DNA of 64,000 nucleotides from Bacillus mycoides (GCF_018742245.1 NZ_CP036135.1:1-64000); one strand, 5' to 3'; positions 17,436 to 25,339 are shown, counted from the stretch's first letter. Notes: generated from the letters alone by a model not told the origin. Numbers and translations: made by a program.

Positions 17436-17545
17436 TTACTTTTTTGGAACTTGATTTGGTTTCCCTGTAACAATACCATTTTCAATAAATCTTCTATGAC
17501 TTACATTTCCATTTGGTTCAACAATCCACTCAAAGACACCTTAAA
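17436..17545 (-). pseudogene. C-terminal toxin-tip remnant
   Basis: The minus strand encodes [20 protein letters not shown] followed by [14 protein letters not shown] and a stop. This style of C-terminus, with HRRFI and TGKPNQ, recurs at the ends of Bacillus polymorphic toxins. The upstream sequence continues in another frame ([11 protein letters not shown]), consistent with loss of one A in a run at the junction, followed by further stops. It is dead, and its likely immunity gene is cut by IS6. Confidence 0.55.
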
Positions 17546-17667
17546 TCTTCCGTATCTTTGGATTTCCCCATATTACACAACGACTGTATCGCATTTCTAT
17601 TTGAAATTAGCAAATAAAAATGTGACTGATGACGAAACTATTGTTATCTAATCTATATAATGATTAA

Positions 17668-17712
17668 CATCAAAAAAGAGAGGGAACTAATTATTCACTC
17701 TCTTTTTTGATG
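17668..17712. terminator. Terminator hairpin
   Basis: CATCAAAAAAGAGAG pairs perfectly with CTCTCTTTTTTGATG around a 15-base loop. T runs lie within the stem. Confidence 0.7.
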
Positions 17713-17769
17713 TTTTGTAGCTTTAAAATAAAGTTCAAATTTTAATATGCCACACTTGTGGCGGTACCC

Positions 17770-19419
17770 CACATCCATCAACTTAACGTATATTTTTATA
17801 CAAAATGCGGTCTTTCCACGTAGTTTTTTATTATCTTTTATAGATGTTATAAAAGTAGGCACATCAAATAAACCCTGACGGGTTTCAAATTTTTCGCTAT
17901 GCTACCTGATGGGCAGAAGTGGTATACTCATACACAACACCTAAAATATCAAAGACTGTTTTTTTCTCATATCTGTGAGATTTTCGTCCGTTTCGCTGTA
18001 GGAGGTTAAACAGACGAAGGAGAATCTTTGATAATTCTTGGGTGTTTTTATGTAGTGCTTGATGAAAAAGTAAGAAATAATCTTTAATTATGTAAATCGC
18101 TTTATATTCACTTAGTTCTTTCTGTTTCTTACGTAACAGGAGTTCTCTCATTTTAAACATAGTAGAAGAACATAATAGGATACTAATGAGTTGTCCATAA
18201 AGGTGGCATTCTAATCGCTCTTGTTTAATAGATTTACAACGATGAATTCGAAACCAAGATTTCCATATTTTAAATAACAGCTCAATTTGCCAACGCAGTG
18301 AATATAAATCATAGATTTTCTCTTTCGGTACCCATTCCGTAGGAATGTTTGTCATATATACTGTAATTCCTTGTAAAAGTTTCGTACGCTCTGTATATGT
18401 AATCCCTTTTTTCTTTTCACGAATAGCTCGATCATGTAGACGTTTCTGTTTTTGCTCCTCTGTACATCTATAAACCACAATGCGAGTGGGTAGTTTGTCT
18501 TTGCTCCCTACATATACATCATGTAATTCATACACTTGGCCAGGTTGTAATTGGTTCATGATGTCTTCCAAATGAATTTGTATATATACCGGTCTCAATT
18601 GAGCAGGTTTTGTTTTAAATACCACTGTTTCGAATTCTTTTCTATATATTTTAGTTGGTAATTTAAGACGCGATAAATAATACCCTTCCTTATCTTGGAT
18701 CGATTTAAAGTCTTGTAAACGAAAATACCCTAAGTCACGAATATATAGTTCATTCTTTTGTGTCATGTCCATTCGAGTCGCCCCATATGCCTGATCACTT
18801 CGTTTTCCTGGTTCAATTTTCACATCAGAAAACTCTCCACTCAACAAGTCATACTCTAATTGAATTTTCACACCAGCTGTATGACTACAGCCTCCGGCAC
18901 CAGGATAAGTAGCTGCGAATCGATCTGGAACTTGAAAGGTTGTAGAATCAAGGATGCGAATCCGCTCAAAGTAAGCAGAAAGAGAATGAGAAATTGTAGA
19001 TGATCCTCCAATTTTAGCTTGTAGAAGTGTAGTAAATACATTTCGAAAGAAGGCTACAGAAGCCGAGTTAAATCGTCGATTCAGTCCCTCAGGACTTAAT
19101 AAAATTCCTGTTGAAGTTTCTAATTGACTACAAAGTTGAGTAAGAGAGGTTGTAGCGATTTGTTGATTTAACCATACACACAAAGATAAAAAATGGTGCC
19201 CATGGCACTTACGTTTTCGTTTCATTCCACCTGCTTCTATAGCTAATTGATTAAGTGTAGCGGGAGACATATATCGATATAACTCTTCGGCAAATAAAGA
19301 CAGCTCTTGTTTTTGATGCATATTCATAAAAAGCACGTCACCCTTTCTCATTAACATAAGAGAATAGTAACGTGCTTTTATGTTTAAGAATAGTCTAAAT
19401 CCTTAAGTTGATGGATGTG
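17770..19419 (-). mobile_element. IS231-like (IS4 family) insertion sequence
   Basis: An element of about 1.65 kb with inverted ends CATCCATCAACTTAA, close to the IS231 consensus. It is flanked by a direct repeat of at least 11 bp, TGGCGGTACCC; counting ambiguous bases, TGTGGCGGTACCCCA is present on both sides. The target read on the other strand is GGGGTACCGCCA, the start of a Tn4430-like Tn3-family terminus, a known hot spot for IS231. Confidence 0.9.
17897..19327 (-). CDS. IS231-type transposase
   Basis: A 476-residue protein, a normal length for IS231. The N-terminus MNMHQKQELSLFAEELYRYM matches the IS231 start pattern, so ATG 19327 is preferred over an upstream in-frame ATG. Catalytic signs include the first Asp in RIRILDSTTFQVPD, an Asp in YIRDLGYF, and the YREK-type signature YSLRWQIELLFKIWKSW. 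The frame is intact and the terminal repeats and target duplication are preserved, so the insertion is recent and may be active. Confidence 0.93.
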   Translation of the reverse strand: MNMHQKQELSLFAEELYRYMSPATLNQLAIEAGGMKRKRKCHGHHFLSLCVWLNQQIATTSLTQLCSQLETSTGILLSPEGLNRRFNSASVAFFRNVFTTLLQAKIGGSSTISHSLSAYFERIRILDSTTFQVPDRFAATYPGAGGCSHTAGVKIQLEYDLLSGEFSDVKIEPGKRSDQAYGATRMDMTQKNELYIRDLGYFRLQDFKSIQDKEGYYLSRLKLPTKIYRKEFETVVFKTKPAQLRPVYIQIHLEDIMNQLQPGQVYELHDVYVGSKDKLPTRIVVYRCTEEQKQKRLHDRAIREKKKGITYTERTKLLQGITVYMTNIPTEWVPKEKIYDLYSLRWQIELLFKIWKSWFRIHRCKSIKQERLECHLYGQLISILLCSSTMFKMRELLLRKKQKELSEYKAIYIIKDYFLLFHQALHKNTQELSKILLRLFNLLQRNGRKSHRYEKKTVFDILGVVYEYTTSAHQVA

Positions 19420-19564
19420 TGGCGGTACCCCAAGGTGTCAATAGGATATGTAAATATGCATATTGTATTTATTGGGGTTTTTTGTATGTTAAAATTAAAT
19501 ATAGGGATTTATATATATAATGAACCACAAGTAGGAATATCCAATGAATTTTGAGAGGTGTTAC

Positions 19565-19807
19565 ATGTTTAAAAATAAGAAAGTAATTCGATTTTGTCTA
19601 ACATTATTTGTATGTTTATCTGTAATTGATTTTACAATCGGTTATTTTCAAACATATCTTGAATCAGCAGCAGATATTAAATGGGTAATACCAGAGATTT
19701 GGAAAACTATTTTGATAGATGTTCCTGAAAGCATACTTGTTATTTTAGGTGCAATAGCTTTATATGATTTCACAAAAGAGACATCGCCAAAAGACGCATC
19801 AATCTAA
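19565..19807 (+). CDS. Small membrane protein
   Basis: An 80-residue protein with two hydrophobic segments (about 8-27 and 49-68) and a charged C-terminus. ATG 19565 follows GAGAGGTG at usable spacing; an in-frame ATG further upstream has no ribosome site. It ends inside a terminator. No family is recognised. It sits among immunity genes, and some immunity proteins are small membrane proteins, but nothing shows that here. Confidence 0.6.
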   Translation: MFKNKKVIRFCLTLFVCLSVIDFTIGYFQTYLESAADIKWVIPEIWKTILIDVPESILVILGAIALYDFTKETSPKDASI

Positions 19808-19820
19808 ATGCGTCTTTTTT
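19791..19820 (+). terminator. Terminator overlapping the end of the small membrane gene
   Basis: AAGACGCAT pairs with ATGCGTCTT and is followed by TTTT; the stop codon lies in the loop. Confidence 0.8.
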
Positions 19821-19846
19821 CAATTTTCTTCAATTAGCAGTGACGA

Positions 19847-20089
19847 GTGATTCGCGCTTTTAAAAAAGTATTTTCTGAGAATTATATAGCCCTGATAACT
19901 ATTCTGGCACCTGCATTCCTACTTGTTGATTATAATAACCTAAAATTTATGGACTATTTTTATATTGCGACAGTAATAATGGTTTTATTATCATTTTTAT
20001 ATAATGTAACAATGAATTATCGCCATGAAAAACTTAAGAAAGTACTTATGGAACGAAAAAAAGAAAGAATACTTCTCGAGGAAAGATAA
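19847..20089 (+). CDS. Small membrane protein, uncertain
   Basis: An 80-residue reading frame with a GTG start, two hydrophobic segments (about 12-28 and 36-55) and a strongly basic, Glu/Lys-rich tail ending ERKKERILLEER. No clear ribosome site precedes the GTG, so the true start or the reality of the gene is uncertain. It lies between the previous terminator and the barstar gene. Confidence 0.45.
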   Translation: MIRAFKKVFSENYIALITILAPAFLLVDYNNLKFMDYFYIATVIMVLLSFLYNVTMNYRHEKLKKVLMERKKERILLEER

Positions 20090-20123
20090 AATATAAGCTC
20101 AATATTTTAATGGGGTGTATAAA

Positions 20124-20429
20124 TTGAGTAATGAACGTGAAGCGATTATGGTCATTGATGTAAGTGACATCTATACTGCAAAAGAATTACATTTACTTTT
20201 TAAAGAGAAGCTTGAGTTTCCTGACTTTTACGGGGAAAATTGGGATGCCTTTTGGGATTGTATTACAGGATTTGTGTTCCCTTTGCCAAACAAGATGATT
20301 TTTAACGGATGGTCAAAGTTAGAAAAAAGGTTACCAAGAGATACAAAAATAATGAAAGAGTGCCTTTTTGATTGTAATGAAGCGCATAGAAAGAAGCCGG
20401 AATGGAAAAGTGAATTCTTATTTAATTAA
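20124..20429 (+). CDS. Barstar-family ribonuclease inhibitor
   Basis: A 101-residue protein. IDVSDIYTAKELHLLFKEKL followed by FPDFYGENWDAFWDCITG is the barstar signature, including the residues that plug the barnase active site. TTG 20124 is preferred because GGGGTG lies at proper spacing; a GTG at 20115 overlaps it. No barnase-like ribonuclease is found nearby, so this is an orphan immunity gene, fitting the stock of immunity genes in this island. A terminator follows. Confidence 0.85.
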   Translation: MSNEREAIMVIDVSDIYTAKELHLLFKEKLEFPDFYGENWDAFWDCITGFVFPLPNKMIFNGWSKLEKRLPRDTKIMKECLFDCNEAHRKKPEWKSEFLFN

Positions 20430-20478
20430 ATAACAGGAAATATATATGATGTGACTAAGAATCTTAATATAGAATAAG

Positions 20479-20500
20479 AAGCCCTAATAGGGGCTTTTTT
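20479..20500 (+). terminator. Terminator after the barstar gene
   Basis: AAGCCC pairs with GGGGCTT around TAATA, followed by TTTT. Confidence 0.8.
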
Positions 20501-20558
20501 ATTTGCAGGAATTTCTTAACCATCATTGAATACTCTCACTAGGAGGTGTTGTGACGCT

Positions 20559-21149
20559 ATGACGGACGAAATTGTTTATTCTGCTAGTGAAGTATATAAA
20601 AGGCTAGAAATAAGTGATAGCACCCTAAGAAAGTACATGGAAGTATTATTACGCGAGGGATTTTCTGTAAAGAAGGATAATCGTGGCAGACGCCAATACA
20701 CAGACAGTGACATTATGGTTATTGAGAAATTAATCGAGCTTAGTAAGCATGACGGTATGACGTTGGAAAAGGCAGCGAAGATGATTGCGCAGCAAATAGA
20801 AAAAGTGAATCCGGATCTAATTAAAGAAGAACCTGAAGATAAGAGTTTAATCCCATTCCACATTCAAGAACAGCTCCAGCAACAGTACAGCGTTATGGCG
20901 CAAGAAATGAATCAGAGTATAGTATCAATGGAAAAGCGACTAAGTGAACAGGCAAAGCAAAGTAACGAGGAAATTAAAGCGAGCATAGAGCAACATAATG
21001 AACGAGTGGAAAAACGATTGGAAGCGCGAGACGAGACGCTTATGAAGACACTACGTGAGATGCAGGAAGCGAAGAAATTAATGCAGGAATACCGTGAAGA
21101 GGTCGCTGCTGCAAAAGAGAAGAAAAAGCCGTGGTGGAAGTTCTGGTGA
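20559..21149 (+). CDS. MerR-like HTH protein with DUF3967 tail
   Basis: A 196-residue protein in three parts: an N-terminal MerR-like winged helix (residues 5-75, SASEVYKRLEISDSTLRKYM and RGRRQYTDSDIMVIEKL), a Gln/Glu/Lys-rich coiled coil (about 105-185), and a basic aromatic tail ending KKPWWKFW. ATG 20559 follows AGGAGGTG. The plan resembles RacA-type DNA-anchoring proteins, and the tail could touch the membrane; a role in plasmid positioning or regulation is a guess. A paralogue lies at 40901-41548. Confidence 0.85.
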   Translation: MTDEIVYSASEVYKRLEISDSTLRKYMEVLLREGFSVKKDNRGRRQYTDSDIMVIEKLIELSKHDGMTLEKAAKMIAQQIEKVNPDLIKEEPEDKSLIPFHIQEQLQQQYSVMAQEMNQSIVSMEKRLSEQAKQSNEEIKASIEQHNERVEKRLEARDETLMKTLREMQEAKKLMQEYREEVAAAKEKKKPWWKFW

Positions 21150-21341
21150 GGTTCCAAAACAAACTACGCATAAGTAGAAAAGTAGACATTTCTACTTTTC
21201 TACTCTGATGAAAGATACATATATCTTTAGTTACATAATGAGGCACTGACGGCAAAACGCGGATTTTATTTGCTAAGAAATTTATAAAAATTTCAGATGA
21301 ATCTTAGCATCTTAAATAATCTTTAAAATCTCCATTTTTGA

Positions 21342-21377
21342 GAGTTTAATAGTAAGAATAGTCTCACTATTAAACTC
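21342..21377 (+). terminator. Hairpin in the gap before a small membrane gene
   Basis: GAGTTTAATAGT pairs with ACTATTAAACTC around a 12-base loop. A second hairpin of AGTAGAAAAGTAGA type lies at about 21174-21205. No gene is seen in 21150-21440. Confidence 0.5.
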
Positions 21378-21440
21378 TTATTTATGTTAATATTATACAA
21401 AACGATACCAAAAAAAGGGAGAAGGAGGGGAGAATTATAT

Positions 21441-21734
21441 ATGGTTATTATTCAAGCAATAATAAAAATTATATTTAAGATTGTTGGTCTTTTATTAATA
21501 ATTTTGGGACAAGGTTTAATATTACTTGCAGCAATTTCGGGATTTTTAGTGAATATTATTACTGGATTTTTATTTCTTTTGGCAATTATATTTACTTTTT
21601 CAGAGGCAAGTTTAGTACAAAAAGTGTTTGTTTGGGGTATGGCTATAATTGTTGGGGCAATTGCAACTAATATTTATACAATACCTGAACGGTTGGTAAA
21701 TACAGGAACATATTTAATGGATTATGAATTTTAA
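21441..21734 (+). CDS. Small integral membrane protein
   Basis: A 97-residue hydrophobic protein with about three membrane segments (residues 4-22, 24-55 and 62-80) and a short polar C-terminus. ATG 21441 has AGGAGGGGAG upstream. No family is recognised. It stands alone between terminators, upstream of two degenerate plasmid gene copies. Confidence 0.65.
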   Translation: MVIIQAIIKIIFKIVGLLLIILGQGLILLAAISGFLVNIITGFLFLLAIIFTFSEASLVQKVFVWGMAIIVGAIATNIYTIPERLVNTGTYLMDYEF

Positions 21735-21844
21735 TTATCCATTTCAAAATTTAGGGATACCTAAATAGAATATTTGCGATAAACTATATATTTATTTTAG
21801 GTGTTACTCACTTTCTGCATTTTGCGGTCAGTACCCGATAATGA

Positions 21845-21886
21845 AAAAAGAAGTACCCCTAATTAGAAACAGGGATACTTCTTTTT
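21845..21886. terminator. Bidirectional terminator
   Basis: AAAAGAAGTACCCC pairs with GGGATACTTCTTTT. A similar stem lies at about 22213-22237. Each sits at the 3' end of one of the degenerate minus-strand copies that follow. Confidence 0.6.
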
Positions 21887-22057
21887 ATATTTCAATCAGT
21901 AATTTAAATTTCATTTTCTGCTCTGCAGTTAATTCATTTTCTACATAATGATTTATGAGTAAATCAATTATTTCGTGTTGGTAATTTTCATTAGTGCTTC
22001 AAGTTCTTCTTTTGATTGATTAGAAATTTTAATACTTCCTTGTTGGTTTTTAAACTT
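21885..22057 (-). pseudogene. Degenerate copy A of a small plasmid gene (FKNQQG family)
   Basis: The minus strand reads KFKNQQGSIKISNQSKEELE, then, after a small deletion and frame change, HEIIDLLINHYVENELTAEQ and KMKFKLLIEI to a stop. The sequence is clearly related to copy B at 22246-22530. The start and N-terminal part are missing. The parent looks like a short, possibly DNA-binding plasmid protein of unknown role. Confidence 0.65.
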
Positions 22058-22245
22058 ACCGATAACGAGAATTATGTAAATGAGCTAGTGGTGGTTCGGG
22101 TAAGGGCTTTGTACCGTATAGAAGAGAGGTAGGAGTATTTTTCCTGCTTATAATAAAAAGATACATTTATCTTAAGATACAAAGATAAAAAGATAAAAAG
22201 ATACATAATAAAAAGCACCCCTAATGAAGGGATACTTCTATTATT

Positions 22246-22530
22246 TTATAGTTCCGTTAGCAATTTGAATTTTCTTTTCTGCTCCGAAGTTAATTCGTTT
22301 TCTACATAACTTTCTATAAGTAAATCAATTATTTCGTGAGCATATTTGGTATTTGTAAGTTTATTTAAAGCTTCAAGTTCTTCTTTGGATTGACTAGAAA
22401 TTTTAATACTACCCTGTTGGTTTTTGAAATTCTTTTTCTATGGTGTTTGTAATTTCTTTTCTGTATTCGAACCCAAGTTGTCAGCAATAGGTGTAACTGT
22501 TACTACAAATGAATTAGTCTGATTCTCCAC
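22246..22530 (-). pseudogene. Degenerate copy B of the same small plasmid gene
   Basis: GTG 22530 has GGAGTGG upstream. The frame reads VENQTNSFVVTVTPIADNLG, reaches an internal TAG after KKLQTP, then continues KKNFKNQQGSIKISSQSKEE and ends HYVENELT-like (IESYVENELTSEQKRKFKLL) at TAA. With the internal stop repaired it would be about 94 residues. It lies 17 bases outside the left end of the Tn3-type cassette. Confidence 0.7.
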
Positions 22531-22609
22531 AGGTACCACTCCTATTTGGGGTACAGCCGAGATACGTGTAAAAATAGGTCATAGCGATACATTTTTTCCC
22601 AGACGTTAT

Positions 22610-22667
22610 TTTTCAAACACAACACGTAACAAAAACGTTCGTTTTTGTTACGTGTTGTGTTTGAAAA
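22610..22667. repeat. 58-bp perfect inverted repeat inside the cassette
   Basis: Arms of 28 bases starting TTTTCAAACACAACACGTAA pair perfectly around a 2-base loop (TT). There is no T run, so it is not an ordinary terminator. It lies 25 bases inside the left terminal repeat. Confidence 0.9.
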
Positions 22668-22919
22668 TATGAAATATCCCAATCGTTGAACTAGCTGTAA
22701 CAAAATACTGTATCAAAAATAATTCGTAACATTATTAGTAAAACAGCTTTTTGTTACACCGAAATCTGATAATGGAAATAAAATATAGCCCATAACTCAA
22801 AATTACATTCATCTTGACTGAACCCTTTTTCATTTGTATTCGACATAATATTACGATATGAAATTTTTTATTTGTTATAATATTAGGGATAATTTACTTA
22901 AAGGAGTAGACAGAAGAAA

Positions 22920-23249
22920 GTGTTAAAAAATTCATGTATCGCAATTGGAGCAAATATTATATTTTGCATAGCTTTATATACTTATAATGTTTATATGTAT
23001 GAAATTATTTATCCCGTACCTGGAAGATTTTCCACAGAAGATACTATTCGTGATCTTACATATATCTTTTTTGCATTTATCATTCCACTAACTATCGGCA
23101 TTGTTTTTTCAATTAGGGCCTTACGTAAAGAAAAATACCTAAAGAAATTATTAGTTCCAAATTTAGTTTTTTCCTTAGTATTTTTAACATTTGCTGGTGG
23201 TATTTTTATTCTATTTTCTTTATGTGAATTATATTTGCTAACACTCTGA
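22920..23249 (+). CDS. Cassette passenger membrane protein 1
   Basis: A 109-residue protein with three or four hydrophobic segments. It resembles the next gene along its length: IAIGANIIFCIALYTYNVYM against IAVGANFIFCIALYIYFAYH, then RDLTYI and RALRK. GTG 22920 follows AAGGAGTAGAC at long spacing. No known family is recognised. The pair arose by tandem duplication inside the mobile cassette. Confidence 0.7.
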   Translation: MLKNSCIAIGANIIFCIALYTYNVYMYEIIYPVPGRFSTEDTIRDLTYIFFAFIIPLTIGIVFSIRALRKEKYLKKLLVPNLVFSLVFLTFAGGIFILFSLCELYLLTL

Positions 23250-23380
23250 CAAGCTACTGGCAACGTGGTAAGAGGACCATTTTGGCCTGATTTATATTTT
23301 TTAACAAAATATAAATCTATATAATTATAAAATTTCCTATTCCACTAATGTAGTTTATAAACCATATAAGGAGTAGAGAG

Positions 23381-23701
23381 ATGAAAAGATTAAACAATAC
23401 AACTTTTTGGATTGCCGTAGGAGCAAATTTCATATTTTGTATAGCTTTGTATATTTATTTTGCTTATCATTATGAACTTATTTATATTCACCCTGGTGAA
23501 CCATATTTAGATACTGGACGTGATCTTACATATATAATTTATGCCTTAATGCTCCCATTAGTTAGCGCCATTATTTCTTCAACTAGGGCATTGAAAAAAA
23601 ATAAAGATTACGCAAAATTTTTGGTTCCTAATATACACTTTTCCGTAATATTTTTGATATTCACTACCGCCTGGTTTCTTTTTATGTGTATTTATGGTTA
23701 A
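23381..23701 (+). CDS. Cassette passenger membrane protein 2
   Basis: A 106-residue paralogue of the preceding gene, with hydrophobic segments near residues 8-28, 48-66 and 84-102. The ATG has AAGGAG at good spacing. As the only cargo of a transposase-less cassette, the two proteins presumably give the host some benefit (for example resistance or immunity), but the sequence shows no function. Confidence 0.75.
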   Translation: MKRLNNTTFWIAVGANFIFCIALYIYFAYHYELIYIHPGEPYLDTGRDLTYIIYALMLPLVSAIISSTRALKKNKDYAKFLVPNIHFSVIFLIFTTAWFLFMCIYG

Positions 23702-23850
23702 GCGCTACATGTCTTAACATTGCCCCTTTTTATTTTCTTTCGGCAAAATAGACGAAACGATATTTATAAGTTCAATAAATCACTCCTGGAAATAAAAGTA
23801 AGCCTATGGCCTATTTTTACACGTATCTCGGTCGAACCCCTTTTTGTTTT

Positions 23851-23895
23851 GGGGTATTTACTTTTCTTAGCTTGATAGCGATGTGGCGAGACCCC
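23851..23895. repeat. 45-bp footprint repeat, copy 1 of 3
   Basis: GGGGTATTTACTTTTCTTAG continues with CTTGATAGCGATGTGGCGAG and ACCCC. Related units lie at 25606-25651 and 48287-48326. The inner TTCTTAGCTTGATGG-like part resembles an IS231-type terminal repeat, and each unit is bracketed by G and C runs like the IS231 target. They look like solo IS ends. Confidence 0.65.
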
Positions 23896-23904
23896 AGGAC
23901 TAAC

Positions 23905-23950
23905 TTAAAAAGCAGTAGCCTGAAATTAATTTCGGGTTACTGCTTTTTAA
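23905..23950 (-). terminator. Terminator of the Imm59-like gene
   Basis: TTAAAAAGCAGTA pairs with TACTGCTTTTTAA with an inner GCCTGAAA/TTTCGGGT stem. It lies 37 bases beyond the stop of the minus-strand gene. Confidence 0.8.
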
Positions 23951-23986
23951 CTATATTCAAAAAATAATTAACTCAACCTTTTATCT

Positions 23987-24232
23987 TCATGGCTTTAATA
24001 TCTTTTCCAATCTTACTCGTTTAATAAAATCATCTAATGCCTCTTCTTCATTACCATAATGAGCAATTGAGGTTTCTACAATACTCGCTCTCTCATCAGT
24101 TGCACAAACAACCCACTTATTATCCTCTTTATAAATTAGAACCTCATCCGGATCCACATCTTTTTCATGAAACCAGTTATAGTATTTTAATCCTTCTTCT
24201 GATAGGATTCGTTTTGCCTCATCTCTTGTCAT
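23987..24232 (-). CDS. Imm59-like immunity protein
   Basis: An 81-residue acidic protein: RDEAKRILSEEGLKYYNWFH, then DPDEVLIYKEDNKWVVCATD and EEEALDDFIKRVR, a pattern I associate with the Imm59 family of polymorphic-toxin immunity proteins. A purine-rich GGGGG site precedes the ATG. It lies directly downstream of a broken TNT-like toxin tip on the same strand, the expected order for a toxin and its immunity gene. The family name is from memory and less certain than the role. Confidence 0.7.
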   Translation of the reverse strand: MTRDEAKRILSEEGLKYYNWFHEKDVDPDEVLIYKEDNKWVVCATDERASIVETSIAHYGNEEEALDDFIKRVRLEKILKP

Positions 24233-24248
24233 ATTAAAATTATCCCCC

Positions 24249-24480
24249 TTATTTTATTTGTTTCAATCCTTCTAATTGTTCGACTGTTAAAGGAAGTTGT
24301 ATTTGTGTTCCCCCTTTTATTGTCCCAAAACCTGGAGCTATCTCTCCAATTTGTGCTTTTAATTTGCTATAATCACCACAATAGTACTAGCATCTACCTA
24401 TGCTTTTAGTGTAGGGGCACTACAATTATCAATATAGGTTTTTATATTCGAGAAATCACCTACAACCTCATATTGATGGT
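24249..24480 (-). pseudogene. Degenerate TNT-like NAD-glycohydrolase toxin tip
   Basis: The minus strand ends with GDYSKLKAQIGEIAPGFGTI, then KGGTQIQLPLTVEQLEGLKQ and IK before the stop. The GEIAPGFG and GGTQ motifs fit the C-terminal part of TNT (tuberculosis necrotizing toxin) domains. Further upstream YEVVGDFSNIKTY appears in another frame, separated by stops. No delivery domain remains. It is dead but shows what the Imm59-like gene probably protects against. Confidence 0.55.
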
Positions 24481-24577
24481 ATTTGCTCACATCTTCCAAA
24501 TACTACTCAAATATAAATATAGGATGTTAGGTAAGAATCCCACATTCTTCTTCATTTACCTATGCGTATACTTTAAA

Positions 24578-24724
24578 TCAAAGAATCAAGGAAAGGCCTG
24601 GTTAAAAGAAAAAAGGTTAACACCTCACCATAAAAGTTCTACTGAAATTGAGTTAATTCCAACAGATTTACATGCTAATATACCACATATAGGTTCAGCA
24701 TCAGATTTAAGAGGAGGAAAATAA
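24578..24724 (+). pseudogene. Detached HNH/LHH-type nuclease toxin tip
   Basis: The plus strand encodes WLKEKRLTPHHKSSTEIELI, then PTDLHANIPHIGSASDLRGG and a stop. The TPHH...IELIPTDLHANIPH pattern is that of LHH/WHH-type HNH nuclease tips of polymorphic toxins. No Rhs or other trunk lies upstream; the preceding codons look like noise. The SUKH gene starts one base after its stop, so this is a second preserved tip/immunity unit. Confidence 0.75.
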
Positions 24725-24725
24725 A

Positions 24726-25292
24726 ATGAACAAAATAATAAAGCAAGTATTAAATGAAATAATTGATTCGGAAATGGTAGTATCAAAAAAAGAAGATGCA
24801 TATAAGTCAATCGAAACAATTGAACGAATATATGGTGTAGATTTACCATTAGACTACAAAGAGTTTTTGCTTGAATATGGAGGGTGTTTTATTAAGGATA
24901 ATAGAATGTACCAGCCAATTGAAGTTACCCCTGTAACTCCCAAGGATGGTTTTGACTCGATAGGTGGCTTTTATGGTATTACTAGTGATGCCTATGAAAT
25001 TGAATCAATCTTTCAAACTTATAAGGATATTTTAGGAAGTAGTGTAATGCCTATTGCAGATGCAGACGGGGGAGATTTAATATGTATAGGCTTAAAAGAC
25101 AAATACAGGGGTAAAATTTATTATTGGTATCATGAAGGTGAAACAATAAACGAAGATGGAAAAGAATATTATTATCTTATAGCAAACTCTTTTGAAGAAT
25201 TTATTTTAAAATTTTCAATTCATGAAAGAAAAAAAAGTGTAAATTTAGATGACATCGAACTCTTTTTAGACGAAGATTTATTAAAAGATTAA
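24726..25292 (+). CDS. SMI1/KNR4 (SUKH) immunity protein 2
   Basis: A 188-residue acidic protein with the SUKH fold pattern: IETIERIYGVDLPLDYKEFL, LEYGGCFI, then IGGFYGITSDAYEIESIFQT and MPIADADGGDLICIGLKDKY. AGGAGGAAAATAAA precedes the ATG and overlaps the end of the HNH tip, so both would be translated from one transcript. Neutralisation of that nuclease is the likely original role. Confidence 0.88.
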   Translation: MNKIIKQVLNEIIDSEMVVSKKEDAYKSIETIERIYGVDLPLDYKEFLLEYGGCFIKDNRMYQPIEVTPVTPKDGFDSIGGFYGITSDAYEIESIFQTYKDILGSSVMPIADADGGDLICIGLKDKYRGKIYYWYHEGETINEDGKEYYYLIANSFEEFILKFSIHERKKSVNLDDIELFLDEDLLKD

Positions 25293-25339
25293 ATAGTATC
25301 CCATAGATAAACGATAGCGACAAACTTTATTCAAAGTTC

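Larger units (their letters stand above)
22548..23840. mobile_element. Mobile cassette with 38-bp Tn3-type inverted repeats and two passenger genes
   Basis: Left end 22548-22585 begins GGGGTACAGCCGAG; right end 23803-23840, read inward, begins GGGGTTCGACCGAG. Both continue with ATACGTGTAAAAATAGG and CATAG; about 33 of 38 positions match. The 38-bp length and GGGG start are those of Tn3-family termini. There is no transposase inside, only two related membrane genes, so this is a non-autonomous cassette moved in trans. The flanking 5 bases (TATTT and TTTTT) match at four positions. Confidence 0.75.

Noticed and set aside
17451..17651. Plus-strand frame of 66 codons
   Set aside because: It lies opposite the toxin-tip remnant, which has recognisable protein sequence; the plus frame does not.
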